A stretch of DNA of 7,053 nucleotides from an uncultured cyanobacterium (GCA_903921295.1 CAIXOZ010000159.1:1-7053); one strand, 5' to 3'; counted from the stretch's first letter, positions 1 through 6,672 are shown. Translations and numbers: made by a program. The notes: generated from the sequence alone by a model not told the origin.

Positions 1-734
1 CTCCAGACCGGCAGGGTGGACGCGCCATCCCGACCGAAGAAGGCCACTCCGGCCGGGGCGCAGATCGGGGCATAGACCCCGTAGCGCGGCCGCGGCAGGG
101 CGTGCAACAGCCCATGGCCGTCGAGCACCGCATAGCGAAGCCCGCAACTGGCGAGCAGACCGTCGAGCCCCTCGTAGTAGGCGCATTCCGGAAGCCAGAT
201 GCCGCGGGGTCGCTCCCCCAGCAGGCGCTCGTGCTCGCGCACTGCCGTCAGCAGCTGGGCTCGCACCGCCTCCGGCGTGTGACGCAGCAGCGGCAGGTAG
301 CCGTGGGTGGCCGCGCAGGTGATCAGATCGAGCACCCCGGCGTCACGCAGACGCCGGAAACGGCCGAGGAGGTTGCCCTGGCAGGCGCGCCACTGGCGGT
401 CGGTGCTCTGCAGGCGTTCCGCCAGCTGCTCAGCGGCGGCCGCGTGGCTGCTGGGGGCCTGCAGCAACAGGTCGCTGCGCCGGGCCAGCCAGGGGAGGAA
501 ACGGTTCGAGAGTTCCCCGTCGCTCAGCAGGGATAACAGGGTGGGCGAGAGGCCGAGGGTGAGCCGGGGACTCTGGACGGGGTCAGCAGCGGCAGCCTCG
601 AGTACCTCCAGCAGGGGGATGTAGCACTCGAGAAGGGCCTGGAAGTACCAGTCCTCCTCCAGAGAACCCTCGGCATCCGAGCGCACGTAGGGCAGGTGGG
701 CGTGGAAAACCAGGGCCAGCTCGCCTGAGGCCAT
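1..734 (-). CDS. GH57 family alpha-glucan enzyme (branching-enzyme/DUF1957 type), C-terminus outside window
   Basis: This is the first 244 residues of a glycoside hydrolase family 57 protein; the reading frame is open to the left edge, so the rest is missing. Visible family motifs are HAHLPY at residues 11-16 (motif 1), ATHGYLP at 142-148 (motif 2) and WLPECAY at 180-186 (motif 3), where Glu183 is the expected catalytic nucleophile. The second catalytic residue, an Asp in the missing half, cannot be checked. Characterised members with this motif set are cytosolic 1,4-alpha-glucan branching enzymes or transglycosylases acting on glycogen, which fits a cyanobacterium, but bacterial homologues of this type are mostly untested and hydrolase activity is possible. 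The ATG at 734 places motif 1 ten residues from the N-terminus, as usual in the family. No Shine-Dalgarno precedes it. It is divergent from the NYN-domain gene. The family is confident; exact activity is not. Confidence 0.9.
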   Translation of the reverse strand, partial: MASGELALVFHAHLPYVRSDAEGSLEEDWYFQALLECYIPLLEVLEAAAADPVQSPRLTLGLSPTLLSLLSDGELSNRFLPWLARRSDLLLQAPSSHAAAAEQLAERLQSTDRQWRACQGNLLGRFRRLRDAGVLDLITCAATHGYLPLLRHTPEAVRAQLLTAVREHERLLGERPRGIWLPECAYYEGLDGLLASCGLRYAVLDGHGLLHALPRPRYGVYAPICAPAGVAFFGRDGASTLPVW

Positions 735-804
735 GGAGGTCCAGCAGTGTGCGCACTTTAAAGGCACTGGTGAGAGGTTCCCCGTAGCCTGACCCTTCTG
801 TTCG
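735..804. promoter_or_regulatory. Divergent intergenic region between GH57 and LabA-like genes
   Basis: Only 70 bp separate two divergent start codons, so promoters and operators for both genes should lie here or inside the genes. It holds two perfect 8-bp palindromes, GTGCGCAC (749-756) and CTTTAAAG (756-763), and a CAGTG (745-749) / CACTG (765-769) inverted pair around them. TTTAAA (757-762) could act as a weak -10 for the GH57 gene, but no matching -35 was found. The motifs are directly visible; an operator role is only inferred from the placement. Confidence 0.35.
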
Positions 805-1377
805 TTGCCACCCTTGGCCCCGTTCGCCGGCCCCCACCCCCTGCAGCGCGCCCTGGTGGTCGATGGCCCGTCGATGTTCTATGTCCAGCAGAAGCTCGGC
901 TGGTTCTTCGATCCCAGGCGGTTGCTGGCCCTGGCTTCGCGGGGGGAGGGGCTGGAGCTGGCGGCGGCCTTCTGGTATGTGGGCCTGAAAGACCCCACCG
1001 ATCAGCGGCCGTTCCGGGATGCGCTCTCCAATCTGGGCTTCACGGTGCGGACCAAGCCCCTGCGGGAGCTCGCTGCGGCGGAGGCGGATCAGCGCCTCTT
1101 CGGCCGCGCCAATCTCGAGGTGGAGATGGCGATCGATCTGATGGCGGTCAGTGCCCGCCTTGATGAACTGTGGCTGATGAGCGGGAGCCGTGATCTGGAG
1201 CGGCTGCTGGAGGTGCTGCGTGGCCGGGGCCTGAAGGTGGTGCTGATCCACACCGATGGCATGGCGTCGCGGGAGCTGCGCAACGCTGCGGATCGATTCC
1301 TCGATCTGGCGGAGCTGCGGGGCGAGCTGGAGAGGGCAGAGGCTGCACAGCCGCCGGTCTTTGCCCGTTCCGGGTGA
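805..1377 (+). CDS. LabA-like NYN (PIN-fold) domain protein
   Basis: A 190-residue soluble protein made almost entirely of one NYN domain, the PIN-like nuclease fold. It resembles the cyanobacterial LabA group through VDGPSMFY (19-26), WFFDPRR (33-39), FWYVGLKDP (56-64), EVEMAID (105-111), the SGSRDLER stretch (126-133) and the RELRNAADRF stretch (156-165). LabA affects circadian output in Synechococcus elongatus; other NYN proteins are RNases. From memory of the family, the expected DGSN and SGDxDF motifs are changed here: Asn becomes Ser23, the first Asp of SGD becomes Ser128, and a conserved Asp becomes Glu105. Asp20, Asp111 and Asp130 remain, so nuclease activity is doubtful. The start is a TTG at 805; an in-frame stop lies at 790-792 and no ATG precedes Asp20, so TTG 805 or TTG 814 are the reasonable choices. 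No Shine-Dalgarno is seen. Whether this is the LabA orthologue or a paralogue is undecided. Confidence 0.85.
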   Translation: MPPLAPFAGPHPLQRALVVDGPSMFYVQQKLGWFFDPRRLLALASRGEGLELAAAFWYVGLKDPTDQRPFRDALSNLGFTVRTKPLRELAAAEADQRLFGRANLEVEMAIDLMAVSARLDELWLMSGSRDLERLLEVLRGRGLKVVLIHTDGMASRELRNAADRFLDLAELRGELERAEAAQPPVFARSG

Positions 1378-1432
1378 GGCGACCGCGCCCTAGGATGGAA
1401 CTAACTCATACTCATTTCGACTTGTAGTCCCG
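1378..1432 (+). promoter_or_regulatory. leuA upstream region
   Basis: This 55-bp gap between the NYN gene and leuA contains the most AT-rich stretch nearby (about 1399-1420) and a perfect tandem ACTCAT repeat (1404-1415). TAGGAT at 1391-1396 matches four of six bases of a -10 box, but no -35 at proper spacing was found. There is no Shine-Dalgarno before the leuA ATG and no leucine-codon-rich leader peptide. A promoter is plausible from the composition only; leuA could also be read through from the upstream gene. Confidence 0.3.
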
Positions 1433-3073
1433 ATGGCCCGAGATCCCGGCCGGGTGCTGATCTTCGACACCACCCTGCGCGACGGCGAGCAGTCCCCTGG
1501 CGCCAGCCTCAATCTCGAGGAGAAGCTGGCGATCGCCCAGCAGCTGGCCCGACTTGGGGTTGACATCATCGAGGCCGGCTTCCCCTTTGCCAGTCCCGGT
1601 GATTTCAATGCCGTGCAGCGGATCGCTGCCACGGTGGGAACCGAGAACGGTCCGGTGATCTGTGGCCTGGCCCGGGCCGCCCGCGGTGACATCAAGGCCT
1701 GTGCCGATGCCGTGGCCCCCGCCGCCAACCGCCGCATCCACACCTTCATCGCCACCAGCGACATCCATCTCGAGCACAAGCTGCGCAAGAGTCGCTCTGA
1801 GGTGTTGGCGATTGCCCCCGAGATGGTGGCCTATGCCCGATCCCTCGTCGACGATGTCGAGTTTTCCTGTGAAGATGCTGGCCGTTCTGATCCGGAATTC
1901 CTTTATCAGGTGATCGAGGCGGCGATCCATGCCGGTGCCACCACGATCAACATTCCTGACACCGTCGGCTATGCCACGCCTGCGGAATTCGCAGCTTTGA
2001 TCGATGGGATCAACACCCATGTGCCGAACATTGATCAGGCCATCATTTCCGTGCATGGCCACAACGACCTCGGCCTGGCGGTGGCCAATTTCCTGGAGGC
2101 GGTGAAGGCCGGTGCCCGTCAGCTGGAATGCACGGTCAACGGGATCGGTGAACGGGCCGGCAATGCTTCTCTCGAGGAGCTGGTGATGGCGATGCATGTG
2201 CGCCGCAGTTATTTCAATCCCTTCCTCGGCAGACCGGCGGACAGCACCAGCCCGCTCACCGGAGTCCGCACCGAGGAGATCACCAAGACCTCCCGCCTGG
2301 TCTCCAATCTCACGGGCATGCTGGTGCAACCCAACAAGGCGATCGTGGGCGCCAATGCCTTTGCTCATGAATCTGGGATTCATCAGGATGGGGTACTGAA
2401 GAATCGCCTCACCTACGAGATCATTGATGCCCGCACTGTCGGTCTGACCGATAACCGCATCTCCCTCGGCAAGCTCTCCGGTCGCAGTGCCTTCCGTGCC
2501 CGGCTCGAGGACCTCGGTTACACCCTGGAGCGGGAGGATCTCGATGATGCCTTCGCCCGCTTCAAGGAGCTGGCCGACCGCAAGCGCGAGATCAGCGACC
2601 GCGATCTCGAGGCGATCGTCTCCGAGCAGGTGCAGCAGCAATCGGAGGCACGCTATGGCCTCAAGCTCGTCCAGGTGAGCACGGGCACCAATCTCCAGCC
2701 CACCGCCACCGTGACGCTGAGCACCAGCGATGGCGCTGAACTGACCGAGGCGGCGATCGGCACCGGCCCCGTCGATGCCGTCTGTCGCGCCCTCAACCAG
2801 CTGGCCCGGGTTCCGAACGAGCTGGTCGAGTTCAGTGTCAAATCGGTCACCGAGGGCATCGATGCCATGGGTGAGGTGACGATCCGCCTGCGCCATGAGG
2901 GCACCCTCTACTCCGGCCATGCCGCCGACACCGACATCGTCGTTGCCGCCGCCCAGGCCTTCGTCAATGCCCTGAACCGTCTGCTCGCCGGGAGTCAGCG
3001 GCCGTCTCTGCATCCCCAGCGCACGCCGCTGTCGGTGGGAGATCTGCCGCCGGCGGAACGGCCGCGGCTCTGA
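1433..3073 (+). CDS. leuA: 2-isopropylmalate synthase
   Basis: LeuA condenses acetyl-CoA with 2-oxoisovalerate to give 2-isopropylmalate, the committed step of leucine biosynthesis, in the cytosol. The 546-residue product has the full family layout. The catalytic TIM barrel opens with FDTTLRDGEQ (11-20), including Asp12 and Arg16, followed by IEAGFP (46-51), HGHNDLG (208-214) and GERAGNA (239-245). Metal ligands are predicted as Asp12, His208, His210 and Asn244. The linker region carries ANAFAHESGIHQDG (307-320). The C-terminal LeuA dimer/allosteric domain spans roughly 405-520 and is where leucine feedback normally acts; it appears intact. A Pro/Arg-rich tail (521-546) follows. The ATG at 1433 fits the family N-terminus. 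The permease gene begins 8 bp after the stop, suggesting cotranscription. Codons around 1800-2450 look less strictly GC-ending than the rest. Homocitrate or citramalate synthase are alternatives, but the length and motifs favour LeuA. Confidence 0.97.
   Translation: MARDPGRVLIFDTTLRDGEQSPGASLNLEEKLAIAQQLARLGVDIIEAGFPFASPGDFNAVQRIAATVGTENGPVICGLARAARGDIKACADAVAPAANRRIHTFIATSDIHLEHKLRKSRSEVLAIAPEMVAYARSLVDDVEFSCEDAGRSDPEFLYQVIEAAIHAGATTINIPDTVGYATPAEFAALIDGINTHVPNIDQAIISVHGHNDLGLAVANFLEAVKAGARQLECTVNGIGERAGNASLEELVMAMHVRRSYFNPFLGRPADSTSPLTGVRTEEITKTSRLVSNLTGMLVQPNKAIVGANAFAHESGIHQDGVLKNRLTYEIIDARTVGLTDNRISLGKLSGRSAFRARLEDLGYTLEREDLDDAFARFKELADRKREISDRDLEAIVSEQVQQQSEARYGLKLVQVSTGTNLQPTATVTLSTSDGAELTEAAIGTGPVDAVCRALNQLARVPNELVEFSVKSVTEGIDAMGEVTIRLRHEGTLYSGHAADTDIVVAAAQAFVNALNRLLAGSQRPSLHPQRTPLSVGDLPPAERPRL
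1528..1537. repeat. HIP1-type palindrome GGCGATCGCC
   Basis: A perfect copy of the cyanobacterial highly iterated palindrome (core GCGATCGC) lies inside leuA. It is the only full copy I found in the window, and one copy in a GC-rich 7 kb could occur by chance, so it supports a cyanobacterial origin only weakly. Confidence 0.6.
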
Positions 3074-3081
3074 GCAGCACA

Positions 3082-3939
3082 ATGGCCGGCCCGCGCTTTT
3101 CCCGACCCTCCGCTCTCGCCTCCCCGGCAGGGCCTCCGTTCCAGTTGCTGCTGCTGCTGCTCCTGGCTTTCGTGATGCTCCTGCCCCTGATCTGGCTCGT
3201 GAGCACCTCGCTCAAGGGCGCGGCCGAGGACATCTTCGCCAGCCCACCGGTGCTGATTCCTTCCCAGCCCAGCCTTGCGGCGTATGGCCGGCTGTTCCAG
3301 GACCACCCCCTCGGTCGCTATCTGCTCAACAGCACGATCGTCAGCGGTCTTTCGGTGCTGGCCCACCTGCTCTTCTGCTCCCTGGCGGCCTACCCCCTGG
3401 CCCGGATGCGGTTCGCCGGTCGCGGGTTTGTGCTGGCGCTCGTGGTGGCCACCATCCTGATCCCCTTTCAGGTGGTGATGATTCCGATGTACCTGTTGAT
3501 GGTGCAGCTCGGCCTGCGCAATACCCTGCTGGCGGTGATCGTGCCCCAGGCGGCCACGGCCTTCGGCATCTTTCAGTTGCGTCAGAGCTTCCTCGGCGTG
3601 CCGGTCGAGCTGGAGGAGGCGTCGCGGCTGGATGGCTGCAGCCCGCTCGGCACCTGGTGGAACGTGATGCTGCCGGCGGCACGGGCCGATCTGATCACCC
3701 TGGCGATGTTCGTGTTCATCGGCACCTGGAGTGATTTCCTCTGGCCGATGATCATTCTCGATGATCCTTCGCTCTATACCCTCCCCCTCGGCCTGCAGCA
3801 GCTGGCCAGCAGTTTTTCGCTGGATTGGCGGCTGGTCGCGGCCGGCGCGGTGGTTTCAATTCTGCCGGTTCTCGTGGCCTTTGTGTTTCTGCAGCGCTAC
3901 ATCCTCCCCAATGCTGCCGGTGATGCCGTGAAGGGCTAG
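3082..3939 (+). CDS. MalG-type ABC sugar transporter permease
   Basis: A 285-residue inner-membrane permease of the carbohydrate ABC importer (CUT1, MalG/GgtD-like) type. Six hydrophobic segments are visible at about 20-42, 82-106, 113-138, 148-168, 204-226 and 250-272. The cytoplasmic EAA loop that docks the ATPase is present: EASRLDG (179-185) followed by LP at 197-198, with the usual spacing. The first helix is very leucine-rich. Such permeases work as heterodimers with a MalF-like partner, an ATPase and a binding protein, none of which is in this window; the gene lies 8 bp after leuA and faces the PPK2 cluster. The substrate cannot be told from the sequence; in cyanobacteria glucosylglycerol, trehalose/sucrose or maltose systems are known for this type. 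No Shine-Dalgarno is seen before the ATG. The family call is firm, the substrate unknown. Confidence 0.92.
   Translation: MAGPRFSRPSALASPAGPPFQLLLLLLLAFVMLLPLIWLVSTSLKGAAEDIFASPPVLIPSQPSLAAYGRLFQDHPLGRYLLNSTIVSGLSVLAHLLFCSLAAYPLARMRFAGRGFVLALVVATILIPFQVVMIPMYLLMVQLGLRNTLLAVIVPQAATAFGIFQLRQSFLGVPVELEEASRLDGCSPLGTWWNVMLPAARADLITLAMFVFIGTWSDFLWPMIILDDPSLYTLPLGLQQLASSFSLDWRLVAAGAVVSILPVLVAFVFLQRYILPNAAGDAVKG
3146..3160 (+). repeat. (TGC)5 triplet tract in permease helix 1
   Basis: Five perfect TGC units (CTG in the reading frame) encode part of the run of leucines at residues 22-28 of the permease. Slippage would change the helix by whole leucines without shifting the frame. Confidence 0.7.
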
Positions 3940-3961
3940 ATCCAGGCCCTGAGGGATCAAG
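3936..3961. terminator. Possible weak hairpin between convergent genes
   Basis: GATCC (3939-3943) and GGATC (3954-3958) can pair around a 10-base loop, and after one mismatch C3936-T3937 can pair with A3960-G3961. It sits in the 29-bp gap between the stop codons of the permease (plus) and PPK2 (minus), where a bidirectional terminator is expected. The stem is short and no T-run follows on either strand, so intrinsic termination is uncertain. Confidence 0.25.
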
Positions 3962-3968
3962 AAGAGGT

Positions 3969-4814
3969 TCAGGGATACCCATCCGGTACGAAAAACTGCT
4001 CCAGTCGCGGTGCGCGAGTCTGATCATCGAGGCTGTTGTCCGGCCGTGGCGGCAGTGCAAAGGGTGGCGGTGGCAGGTCTTCGTAGGGAATCTTGCTGAG
4101 CAGATGGCGGATGCAGTTGAGGCGGGCCCGGCGTTTGTCATCGGCCTCCACGGTGTACCAGGGCGCTTCCGGGATGTTGGTGTGGGCGAACATCGCATCC
4201 TTGGCCCGCGAAAACTCTCCCCAGCGCTGTCTGGAGGCCAGATCCATCGCGCTCAGTTTCCAGCGTCGGGCCGGATCCTCCAGCCGGGAGAGGAAGCGGG
4301 CTTCCTGTTCCTCAGGGCTGACCGAGAACCAGTACTTGATCAGGCTGATGCCACTGCGCACCAGCATCCGCTCGAAGTCCGGACAGGAGAGCATGAACTC
4401 CTGCACCTCCTCTTCGCTGCAGAAGCCCATCACCCGCTCGACCCCGGCGCGGTTGTACCAGCTGCGATCGAAGAGCACGATCTCGCCGGCGCTGGGGAAA
4501 TGCTTCACATAGCGCTGGAAATACCACTGTGTTTTCTGACGATCGGAGGGGGTGCCCAGGGCCACCACCCGGCATCCCCGGGGGTTGAGCGGCTCGGTGA
4601 TCCGCTTGATCATTCCGCCCTTGCCGGCGGCATCGCGGCCTTCGAACACCAGGATCAGTCGCTCACCCCTTGCCTTGATCCAGGTCTGCATCTTCACCAG
4701 CTCCACCTGCAACCGGGCCAGCTCGCTCTCGTAGAGGCTCCGCGGCAGGGGCGCGGGCACGCGGTCGTCAGGGTGCTCCCGGGGATGGTCGTTCTGGGAT
4801 GGATTCCTGCTCAT
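3969..4814 (-). CDS. ppk2: Polyphosphate kinase 2, class I
   Basis: PPK2 transfers phosphate between inorganic polyphosphate and nucleotides in the cytosol. One-domain class I enzymes mainly convert NDP to NTP using polyphosphate and can run in reverse. The 281-residue product is of normal length. Walker A is GRDAAGKGG (59-67) with Lys65; Walker B is LFDRSWYNRAGVERVMGF (114-131) with Asp116, Arg117 and Arg122. Further family blocks are KTQWYFQRYV (94-103), IKYWFSV (159-165), RWKLS (184-188), APWYTVEADDKRRARLN (217-233) and KIPYED (241-246). The first 25 residues are polar and proline-containing, and the tail after 247 is proline-rich; neither is part of the core. The ATG at 4814 overlaps the stop of the upstream gene by four bases, implying translational coupling. 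The sequence fits class I rather than the AMP-using class II or III, but nucleotide preference needs an assay. Confidence 0.95.
   Translation of the reverse strand: MSRNPSQNDHPREHPDDRVPAPLPRSLYESELARLQVELVKMQTWIKARGERLILVFEGRDAAGKGGMIKRITEPLNPRGCRVVALGTPSDRQKTQWYFQRYVKHFPSAGEIVLFDRSWYNRAGVERVMGFCSEEEVQEFMLSCPDFERMLVRSGISLIKYWFSVSPEEQEARFLSRLEDPARRWKLSAMDLASRQRWGEFSRAKDAMFAHTNIPEAPWYTVEADDKRRARLNCIRHLLSKIPYEDLPPPPFALPPRPDNSLDDQTRAPRLEQFFVPDGYP
4811..4814 (-). other. ATGA stop/start overlap (unknown exported protein to PPK2)
   Basis: The TGA of the upstream gene (4811-4813) and the ATG of the PPK2 gene (4812-4814) share bases as ATGA on the minus strand. No strong Shine-Dalgarno lies just upstream, so reinitiation by the same ribosome is the likely route. 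This overlap also supports the chosen PPK2 start. Confidence 0.85.
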
Positions 4815-5428
4815 CGTCGGGACGCGCCCTTGGGAATGTCTCCGCAGCCCTGGGCGATCACCTGAAGACGCAGCCGATCCAGCGGGGAACCCTGCGGGGC
4901 CTCGGGATCAAAGAGCAACGCCCAGGCGCGATCCGGTTGGCCTCGATCGAGGGCTGCATCAATCGCGGCCATCCAGGCGCTGGCCCTCGTGCCGAGGCGA
5001 TGTTTCTCTCGGCGGTAGTCGGCGAGCACCGGATCCGCGGCCGCCACCAGGCGCAGGGTCGCCTCCGTGCCCTCGGGGCTGTCCTCCGGTCGGAGCCGCA
5101 GGGTGACCGGTTCACCGGCCCTCAGGGCTTCGCCCTGCCAGGGAATCACGGCCGGCAGGACTCCGCTGGAGCTGTGCAGGTGCAGGAGCGGCTGCCCCTG
5201 GCGTTCCACGATCACCGCCCTGAGTCGCTCACTGACCACCAGGGCTGGACGCTCCATCACCACCCCCAGACCCCGGGGATCGCTGGCACTCGCTTCCACC
5301 CGTGGGGCGATCACGCAGACCATCGTCTCGCCCGTCTGCCTCCCCTGGTCCGAGGGTCCGGCCTGGGGTGCTGGGGCTGGGGCGTTCACCAGCGCCAGGC
5401 CGGTGATCAGCAACGCCGACGGGGTCAT
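4811..5428 (-). CDS. Predicted exported protein of unknown function
   Basis: I do not recognise this 205-residue protein. It begins with a hydrophobic stretch (about 4-15, SALLITGLALVN) followed by an Ala/Pro-rich segment, resembling a signal peptide, although the usual N-terminal positive charges are absent. Residues 36-130 alternate hydrophobic and polar residues and look beta-rich; 134-172 look helical, with a charged DYRREKHR stretch (137-144). Two cysteines, Cys38 and Cys195, would be the only ones and could form a disulfide if exported. The frame stays open upstream to 5749 inside the aminotransferase gene, but the ATG at 5428 overlaps that gene's stop as ATGA and begins exactly at the signal-like segment, so I chose it. 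The gene is coupled on both sides, to the aminotransferase and to PPK2. Periplasmic location is an inference; no enzymatic motif is visible. Confidence 0.8.
   Translation of the reverse strand: MTPSALLITGLALVNAPAPAPQAGPSDQGRQTGETMVCVIAPRVEASASDPRGLGVVMERPALVVSERLRAVIVERQGQPLLHLHSSSGVLPAVIPWQGEALRAGEPVTLRLRPEDSPEGTEATLRLVAAADPVLADYRREKHRLGTRASAWMAAIDAALDRGQPDRAWALLFDPEAPQGSPLDRLRLQVIAQGCGDIPKGASRR
5425..5428 (-). other. ATGA stop/start overlap (aminotransferase to unknown exported protein)
   Basis: The aminotransferase TGA (5425-5427) shares bases with the ATG (5426-5428) of the next gene on the minus strand. It repeats the arrangement at the next junction and fixes the downstream start. A GGCGGA purine-rich stretch (5432-5437) lies only three bases before the ATG, too close for a normal ribosome binding site. 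Confidence 0.85.
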
Positions 5429-6663
5429 GGTTCCGCCGACGGGGACCGGCCTGGCGCTGGCGCCTGCCGGTGGTTCTCCCGGGCCAGGGTCTCCAGACCG
5501 CTGGCCAGGCGTGCGATGGCGTCGTTGAAGGCCTCTCCCTGGAGCATGCCGTAGCTGACGCGCAGGCAGCAGCGCTCCAGGCCGAAGCTGCTGCCACTGA
5601 CGACGGCCACGCCGTGCTCCCGCACCAGCCGCTCCATCGCCTGGTCGGCTGTGATCGGACTGTCGAGTTCCAGCAGGCCATAAAAGGCGCCATCGGCCGG
5701 TGCCAGCAGCCGCCAGGGCCGGCCAGGCTGATCGAAGCGCTCCAGCCATTGCTGCCGTCGCCGTCGCAGGGCCGCCATGGGTGCCTGCATCCAGTCCCAG
5801 TCGTCGCTCAGGGCGACGGCGGCCGCCCGCTGACTGAGCCGGGGCGGGCAGATCAGGGTGGTGTCCTGAACCTTGGCCAGATCCGGGGCCAGGCTGGGCG
5901 GGACCACCATCCAGCCCACCCGCCAGCCCGCCATCCCATGGCTTTTGGAGAGCGATTGCAGGGTGACGGTGTGCGCGGCGGCTCCGGCGGCAGACCCGGG
6001 GCTCCAGGGTTGCTGATCCCCGTGATGAAAAGCGGCGTAGGCCTCATCGTGGATGTGCAGCAACCCCTTCCGGGCACAGAGTGCATTGATGGTGTTCAGC
6101 CTTTCGCGGCTGAGCACGGCCCCGCTGGGGTTGTTGGGCGAGATCGTGACGACAGCCCGGGCGCGGGGACCGATCGCCGCCGCCAGGAGCTCTGGATCCA
6201 CCAGCACCCCCGCCTGAACCGGCCTTGGCACCCCCCCCGCCAGCTGCACCGCCATGGCGTGGTTGAAGTAGTAGGGAACCGGCAACAGCACCTCATCGCC
6301 GGGATCGCAGAGCACCTGGGCCAGGGCCTGGAAGGCCATGTTGCTGCCGGCGGTGACGATGACGCTGCTGGCTTCAGGATCGAGGCCATGGCGATGCCTG
6401 AGGTGATCCCGGATCGCCGCCAGCAGGGCTGGATCTCCGGCCATCGGACCGTAGGGATCGAGACCGTCGACCAGTTGGCCATTGCCCTGGCACTCGGCCT
6501 CGCGGGCCACGGCCGAGAGAGCGGAACGCACCGCAGCCGGCGGGCCCCAGCTCACCATGCCCTGGCCGAGGTTGAGACAGCCGGGTGTCTCCCGGATCCA
6601 TTGCCCCAGGGTGGGAATCACCGGGGTTTGAACGGCGGCCAGGCGTCGCGCGGGTTCCAGCAT
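5425..6663 (-). CDS. Class I/II PLP-dependent aminotransferase (aspartate aminotransferase superfamily)
   Basis: A 412-residue fold-type I aminotransferase of the aspartate/aromatic aminotransferase group, moving an amino group between an amino acid and a 2-oxo acid in the cytosol. The pyridoxal phosphate lysine is Lys240 in SLSKSHGMAGWRVGW (237-251). Other cofactor contacts are Tyr71 (YGPMAG), Asn178 in SPNNPSG (175-181), Asp206 and Tyr209 in DEAY, and Arg248. Arg368 in LRVSYG (367-372) is the expected substrate alpha-carboxylate ligand. The N-terminal LNLGQGMVSWGPP (30-42) is the usual opening of such enzymes. The ATG at 6663 has a weak AAGG nine bases upstream. The last ~15 residues are Pro/Ser/Arg-rich and probably disordered. 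Substrate (aspartate, methionine, aromatic or another amino acid) cannot be decided from the sequence. It heads the ATGA-linked trio with the exported protein and PPK2, with no obvious metabolic link between them. Confidence 0.93.
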   Translation of the reverse strand: MLEPARRLAAVQTPVIPTLGQWIRETPGCLNLGQGMVSWGPPAAVRSALSAVAREAECQGNGQLVDGLDPYGPMAGDPALLAAIRDHLRHRHGLDPEASSVIVTAGSNMAFQALAQVLCDPGDEVLLPVPYYFNHAMAVQLAGGVPRPVQAGVLVDPELLAAAIGPRARAVVTISPNNPSGAVLSRERLNTINALCARKGLLHIHDEAYAAFHHGDQQPWSPGSAAGAAAHTVTLQSLSKSHGMAGWRVGWMVVPPSLAPDLAKVQDTTLICPPRLSQRAAAVALSDDWDWMQAPMAALRRRRQQWLERFDQPGRPWRLLAPADGAFYGLLELDSPITADQAMERLVREHGVAVVSGSSFGLERCCLRVSYGMLQGEAFNDAIARLASGLETLARENHRQAPAPGRSPSAEP

Positions 6664-6672
6664 CGTCTGCAG

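Noticed and set aside
102..536. A 144-codon plus-strand frame at the left edge
   Set aside because: It is antisense to the GH57 gene, whose catalytic motifs are clear, and its product shows no domain.
1378..1389. GGCG/CGCC stem after the NYN gene as a terminator
   Set aside because: Only four base pairs with a four-base loop and no T-run; expected by chance in this GC-rich DNA.
1412..3082. A 556-codon open frame on the minus strand opposite leuA
   Set aside because: It is the mirror of a highly conserved gene in GC-rich DNA, where stop codons are rare in the complementary frame. Its product is low-complexity Gly/His/Asp-rich with no recognisable domain.
4104..4865. A 253-codon plus-strand frame opposite PPK2
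   Set aside because: It is antisense to a gene with complete Walker motifs, and shows only composition-driven His/Gly/Leu richness.
5429..5749. N-terminal extension of the unknown exported protein up to 5749
   Set aside because: The extension lies wholly inside the aminotransferase gene and is Arg/Ala/Gly-rich; the ATG at 5428 gives an ATGA overlap and starts at a signal-like segment.
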